Of a stretch of 9,382 nt of DNA, positions 6,185-9,382 are shown piece after piece (positions within the stretch are counted from its first letter, which is position 1; every line of letters starts with the position of its first letter). Origin of the DNA: Anaerolineales bacterium. GTDB taxonomy: Bacteria > Chloroflexota > Anaerolineae > Anaerolineales > Villigracilaceae. Where the stretch lies: NCBI GenBank assembly GCA_028689195.1, contig JAQTWR010000079.1, positions 1-9,382 on the forward strand, given 5' to 3'. Both the position numbers and the translations under genes were made by a program. Below the pieces are notes generated by a model that was not told where the DNA came from, did no database searches, and was given only the letters and a program-made list of their open reading frames with translations.

Positions 6185-7702
6185 TATTCCACCGCGCGTC
6201 CGCATAACTTCGCGGATTTCTCTCTCCAGCGCATCGGCTTCTTTTTCGAGTTCGCCCAACTCGCCCAACATAAACTCGCCTACCGACGTATCCTCTAGCG
6301 AATTGATATTAATCCGCACGTTGTAACCCGCGGCGGTCAGCGCGGCGCGCGCCATTGCAAAGCCCGACATCGCGTCGCTGATGGCGTTGAGATTTCCGTG
6401 CTTCGCGCATTTGAGCGCGAGTTCCATCACCTTGAGCGCGTCTTCGGAAACATGCAAGGGAATATGCGCGGCGTTGAGCGTGGCTTGAACGATAGCCGCA
6501 TTACGCGCCGATTTTTCTTCGTCGGTGTCCTTTGGCATTTTGAAAGTCGCCATCAAAACCTCGAAGGATGCGGCGTCGTCGCCTACGGCTTGGGTTAATT
6601 CCTTGCGAAGATTCTCCGCGACCACGCGAACCGCCTGCATTTCGGCTTCAACTTCGGCATACTTCTTTTTGCCGATGGTAAGCCCCGCAACCATCGCGAC
6701 AAGTCCCGCGCCCATCGCGCCCGCGTACGCGCCCGCAGAACCTCCGCCGGGGGTTGGCGTCGGCGCGGCTAGTTCCTCGATAAAAGAAGGACAAGGCTGG
6801 GCGGGGCTGTCTGATTGATAGAGCCGCGATTCTAAAACCTGCGCCTTATCAAATTGATCCAACTGCGTATACCAAACCGCCGCGTCAGTCAACGCCTCCT
6901 GCGGAATCAAACCGACGAGTTCGCTATGATGAATTCCAACGCCGTAGCGCTGCGCCTCGCGTCGAATAAACTCGACAACGCGCGCGATGGGCGTATCGTG
7001 AAAGTTCGTAAGGTTCATCGAAATTTGCGCGCGACCATCCACGAGCAAGCCAAGTCCCTTGACATAACGCAGCCCGCCCGACGAATGTCGAATGGATTTG
7101 GCGATTTTCTTCGCGATGGATACGTCGTCGGTGGTGAGATAGACATTGAAGGCAATGAGCGGATTGCGCGCGCCGATGACGGTCGCGCCGGCGCTGCCAA
7201 GTTTACTGGGACCAAAATCAGGCGCGCGATTCGGATCAACTTCAATATCCACTTTAATTCCCTCATATTGTCCCCTGCGAATATTTTCGAGATTCGCGCG
7301 TTCGGGACGGGTGGCGGCGGCTTCGTACAAATAGACGGGGATATTCAATTCGCCGCCCACGCGCTCGCCGAGACGGTTAGCGATGGCGATGCAGTCGTCC
7401 ATTGTGACTCCGCCAAGCGGGACAAAAGGACAAACGTCCGTCGCGCCCATGCGCGGATGCGCGCCCGTATGCTTGTCGAGGTCAATCAATTCGGACGCGG
7501 TCTTGATGGCGCGAAAGGCCGCCTCCTCTACGCCTGCGGGACTTCCCGCAAAAGTCAGCACCGTGCGGTTATGGTCGAGGTCGGAGGAACGGTCGAGCAT
7601 TTTCACTTCGCTGACCGATTGGATGGCGGCGATAATTTGGTCAATGATTTCGGGACGCCGCGCTTCGGAAAAATTGGGGATACATTCGATGAGTTGGGTC
7701 AT
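6182..7702 (-). CDS. ftcD: Glutamate formimidoyltransferase / formimidoyl-THF cyclodeaminase (bifunctional)
   Basis: This cytoplasmic enzyme moves the formimidoyl group of formimidoyl-glutamate to tetrahydrofolate, then releases ammonia to give 5,10-methenyl-THF. It links histidine breakdown (or other formimino donors) to the one-carbon pool. The 506 residues contain both halves. The transferase spans about 1-295, with IECIPNFSE (5-13), KHTGAHPRMGATDVCPFVP (77-95) whose His82 matches the catalytic His82 of the mammalian enzyme, GARNPLIAFNVYL (177-189) and MNLTNFHDTP (229-238). The cyclodeaminase spans about 305-495, with PTPTPGGGSAGA (314-325) and HGNLNAISDAMSG (435-447). Overall length is a little below the roughly 540 residues of the animal protein, with a short linker. 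The start has only a weak GAGA four bases upstream. No hut genes flank it; it appears monocistronic, ends at the shared terminator and is divergent from the HD-GYP gene. I am confident in both domains. Confidence 0.95.
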   Translation of the reverse strand: MTQLIECIPNFSEARRPEIIDQIIAAIQSVSEVKMLDRSSDLDHNRTVLTFAGSPAGVEEAAFRAIKTASELIDLDKHTGAHPRMGATDVCPFVPLGGVTMDDCIAIANRLGERVGGELNIPVYLYEAAATRPERANLENIRRGQYEGIKVDIEVDPNRAPDFGPSKLGSAGATVIGARNPLIAFNVYLTTDDVSIAKKIAKSIRHSSGGLRYVKGLGLLVDGRAQISMNLTNFHDTPIARVVEFIRREAQRYGVGIHHSELVGLIPQEALTDAAVWYTQLDQFDKAQVLESRLYQSDSPAQPCPSFIEELAAPTPTPGGGSAGAYAGAMGAGLVAMVAGLTIGKKKYAEVEAEMQAVRVVAENLRKELTQAVGDDAASFEVLMATFKMPKDTDEEKSARNAAIVQATLNAAHIPLHVSEDALKVMELALKCAKHGNLNAISDAMSGFAMARAALTAAGYNVRININSLEDTSVGEFMLGELGELEKEADALEREIREVMRTRGGI

Positions 7703-7745
7703 GGGGTCTCGCGATTAATAAGTTTGAGGCGATAGGATATGACGG

Positions 7746-7757
7746 GGATTATAATCC
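7746..7757. promoter_or_regulatory. Symmetric -10 region of divergent promoters
   Basis: GGATTATAATCC is a perfect 12-base palindrome that contains a consensus TATAAT on both strands (7750-7755 on +; 7748-7753 on -). It sits between two divergent genes. Predicted start points would leave leaders of about 46 bases to the HD-GYP ATG at 7808 and about 39 bases to the ftcD ATG at 7702. The best + strand -35 candidate, TTGAGG (7724-7729), has an overlong 20-base spacer, and I see no good - strand -35. Activity is inferred from the -10 boxes and position only. Confidence 0.5.
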
Positions 7758-7807
7758 TTCAAAACCGACTTCGACGCATTAGTTACGATCAAGAAGGAAA
7801 ATGTATC

Positions 7808-8914
7808 ATGTCAAACAACCTCACGCTTTACGAAAATAGCCAGCGCAAACAAACGCTTGCCTTCATCCTTTGGTCTTTGTTAATAGCGACTATCGCATTA
7901 GGCGTCCTCAATATCACCTTTAAAACATGGGACTCGATTATCGTCTTATTTGGCATGGCTGCGCTTTGCGTCCCCTTGCTTCTTCTCAATTCAAGGGGAT
8001 ACACATTTTTCTCGGCGGCGCTTCTTAGCGTGTTAATTCTTCTGGTTATTAACGTAAATTTGTATGACGGCGACGGCATCCTTGATTCTGGCATTCTTTC
8101 ATATCCGATTTTTATTTTGATTGGCACGCTGCTTTTTGGCAAACGCGCCGCGCCAATTTTCACCGCCGCTGCGCTTACATCCAGTATGGCAATCGTCTAC
8201 GCGGAAATTCATGGGCAAATCCACCCAACCCTCCACCCCGCCAAATATAGCGATCTTATCCCCATTGGCATACTTTTTCTAATTGCCGCAACCACGATCT
8301 GGGTCATTATTGGAAACATGGAAAAGAATTTGGAACGCGTCAAAAGGTCCGATGCGGAGATACGCGAAACCTATAGTTTGACTCTGGAAGCTTGGGCAAA
8401 AGTATTGGAAATCCACGATAAAGAGACGGAGGGTCATAGCCGCCGCGTCGTCGAGTTAAGTATTCGACTGGCGCGCGCTTTAGGCTGCACCGAGGAGCAA
8501 ATCATTCACCTGCGTCACGGCGCGCTACTGCACGACATCGGCAAAATCGCCATCCCCGATCAAATTCTATGCAAACCCGGCAGGCTGAATGAAAGCGAGA
8601 TGGAGATCGTAAAAAAACACCCTGAATATGCAAAAAAAATTCTGGACAATATACCTTTCCTGCAACCGTCCGTTGAAGTTGCGTACAGTCACCATGAACG
8701 CTGGGATGGACAGGGCTATCCAGAAGGATTAAAAGGGGAGGAGATTCCATTTTTGGCGCGGATATTTACCGTGATAGATCAATGGGACGCGTTAAGCGCA
8801 GACCGCGTATATCGCCCTGCGTGGAGCAGGGAAAGGGTAATTGCGTATTTTATAGAAAACAAGGGGAAGATATTAGACCCCAACATCACAAATGTCTTCC
8901 TGCAACTTATTTAG
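7808..8914 (+). CDS. Membrane-anchored HD-GYP cyclic-di-GMP phosphodiesterase
   Basis: This protein probably hydrolyses cyclic di-GMP at the inner membrane. I chose ATG 7808 (368 aa) because AAGGA at 7794-7798 lies nine bases upstream and a TATAAT at 7750-7755 precedes it; an in-frame ATG at 7739 lies upstream of that -10 box and has no clear ribosome site. Residues 17-170 hold five or six membrane helices (about 17-38, 43-61, 65-84, 96-111, 115-132, 150-169). This part is an unassigned sensor module with no PAS, HAMP or receiver domain. A short charged helix (171-200) leads to the HD-GYP domain (about 200-360). Metal ligands are all visible: Glu206 and His210 in KETEGHS, HD at 242-243 in LLHDIGKIAIPD, His271, His295-His296 in HHERWDGQGYP, and Asp324. 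Glu206, four residues before His210, suggests a three-metal site. Lys246 and the GYP triplet (303-305) are kept. The input signal is unknown. Confidence 0.92.
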   Translation: MSNNLTLYENSQRKQTLAFILWSLLIATIALGVLNITFKTWDSIIVLFGMAALCVPLLLLNSRGYTFFSAALLSVLILLVINVNLYDGDGILDSGILSYPIFILIGTLLFGKRAAPIFTAAALTSSMAIVYAEIHGQIHPTLHPAKYSDLIPIGILFLIAATTIWVIIGNMEKNLERVKRSDAEIRETYSLTLEAWAKVLEIHDKETEGHSRRVVELSIRLARALGCTEEQIIHLRHGALLHDIGKIAIPDQILCKPGRLNESEMEIVKKHPEYAKKILDNIPFLQPSVEVAYSHHERWDGQGYPEGLKGEEIPFLARIFTVIDQWDALSADRVYRPAWSRERVIAYFIENKGKILDPNITNVFLQLI

Positions 8915-9018
8915 ACGAGAAGAAGAATATCTGTGGCGATAATCAAGTTATTTTCACAGACAGGGCTTGCCCATTCATGATTTAATAGATGAGGACGTTT
9001 CTTTCTCAGTTCTAAAAT

Positions 9019-9074
9019 TTGCCCAGACCAACTGAAATTTTGCCCAGACCAAATTATAATTTGGTCTGGGCAAA
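9019..9074. repeat. Three-copy 21-bp-phased repeat with 36-base palindrome
   Basis: TTGCCCAGACCAA occurs at 9019-9031 and 9040-9052, and inverted at 9061-9073, so copies start exactly 21 bases apart. The second and third copies form a perfect palindrome over 9039-9074 with an AT-rich centre. It lies between the convergent HD-GYP and aldehyde-dehydrogenase-like genes, where a terminator is expected, but no clean T-run follows the palindrome on the + strand (CCAATTTCC). On the - strand AAAATTTC follows. The rest of the 8915-9109 gap holds only weak, short inverted repeats, such as GGGCTTGCCC near 8963-8972. Confidence 0.8.
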
Positions 9075-9109
9075 CCAATTTCCTAATAAAAGTGGGCGAC
9101 GATATTTAT

Positions 9110-9382
9110 TTACCCCCCGTACGGAACCCAAATATTCTTCACTTGCGTGGCGTGACGTAAAATCTCGTCCATTTCGGGCAGGTCGCCGCTGGCAGACATG
9201 ACCCACGTCTGCTTCATATTTCCAGCGGACGCAAACTGCGCCGCCTTCTGTCCTTCAGGCGAGCCTGCGTACCAAACAGAATCTACGTCATCGTGTTCGG
9301 ATAAAGTCTTCGCCAGTTCGTCGCGCGCGCCTGTGACAATATTGAACGTTCCCGCGGGAACGTCGGACGTTTCCAACACTTG
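9110..9382 (-). CDS. Aldehyde dehydrogenase-like protein, C-terminal part (runs off the window)
   Basis: The frame is open from the right edge (9382) to TAA at 9110-9112. The first apparent start, GTG 9377-9379, is most likely an internal valine. About 90 residues are visible. DVPAGTFNIVTG followed by DDVDSVWYAGSPEGQKAA matches the NAD-binding part of the aldehyde dehydrogenase superfamily (PPGVxNVVTG and FTGSxEVG patterns). The chain then ends about 45 residues later with LRHATQVKNIWVPYGG. Ordinary aldehyde dehydrogenases continue about 200 residues beyond this motif through the catalytic Cys, which is absent here. The protein may be a member with a non-catalytic second ALDH domain, as in ALDH16-like tandem forms, or a truncated paralog. 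The rest of the gene lies outside the window, so its activity cannot be judged. Confidence 0.75.
   Translation of the reverse strand, partial: QVLETSDVPAGTFNIVTGARDELAKTLSEHDDVDSVWYAGSPEGQKAAQFASAGNMKQTWVMSASGDLPEMDEILRHATQVKNIWVPYGG

Noticed and set aside
6854..7735. 293-residue + strand ORF opposite the formimidoyltransferase gene
   Set aside because: It lies fully antisense to a well-supported gene with catalytic motifs. Long antisense frames are common where G+C-rich codons dominate, and the translation shows no recognisable domain.
8934..8972. Weak hairpins after the HD-GYP gene (CTGTG/CACAG and GGGCTTGCCC)
   Set aside because: The stems are four or five bases long, with large or tiny loops and no T-run, so they are not supportable as terminators.
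1..9382. Defence system, CRISPR array, prophage or insertion sequence
   Set aside because: I found no transposase, integrase, nuclease or toxin-antitoxin motif and no regularly spaced repeat array. The three-copy 13-mer repeat has eight-base gaps and is too short for CRISPR.

Overview
The window looks like chromosomal DNA from a bacterium of the Chloroflexota, perhaps class Anaerolineae. This placement is an inference from overall style: moderate G+C with many CGC/GCG codons, AT-rich intergenic gaps, and the gene repertoire. There is no rRNA, tRNA or marker gene to confirm it. I see no transposase, phage gene or CRISPR array. The genes are mostly ordinary central metabolism, and the unusual signals are in the gaps between them.

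Layout. Positions 2-73 are the last codons of an unidentified + strand gene. Positions 74-689 hold no gene with a known function: an AT-rich stretch with a promoter/operator-like site (219-247), a small orphan ORF (260-589) and a 100-base leader. Next comes a + strand block: an MHS-type major facilitator transporter (690-2153) and two adjacent AMP-forming short-chain acyl-CoA synthetases (2235-4148 and 4233-6128). A strong hairpin separates the transporter from the first synthetase, and a bidirectional terminator closes the block at 6145-6184. On the - strand lies a full-length glutamate formimidoyltransferase/formimidoyl-THF cyclodeaminase fusion (6182-7702). It is divergent from a + strand membrane-anchored HD-GYP cyclic-di-GMP phosphodiesterase (7808-8914). 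The gap after that gene carries a three-copy, 21-bp-phased repeat and palindrome (9019-9074). The window ends in the C-terminal part of an aldehyde-dehydrogenase-like protein on the - strand (9110-9382).

How the genes fit together. The transporter and the two synthetases read as a uptake-and-activation unit for short organic acids: proton-coupled import followed by conversion to acyl-CoA. The second synthetase has the acetate pocket of classical Acs. The first has pocket residues and a C-terminal tail like propionyl-CoA synthetase (PrpE), so the pair may cover acetate and propionate. The formimidoyl-THF enzyme feeds one-carbon units to the folate pool from histidine breakdown, but no hut genes are present here. 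The HD-GYP protein shares a symmetric promoter region with it but no obvious pathway.

I do not see a clear undescribed multi-gene system. The points that most deserve a check are the split acyl-pocket signatures of the synthetase pair, the symmetric divergent promoter at 7746-7757, the helically phased repeat at 9019-9074, the hairpin just before the first synthetase, the orphan ORF with its possible start-site-sequestering pairing, and the unusual end of the aldehyde-dehydrogenase-like protein.
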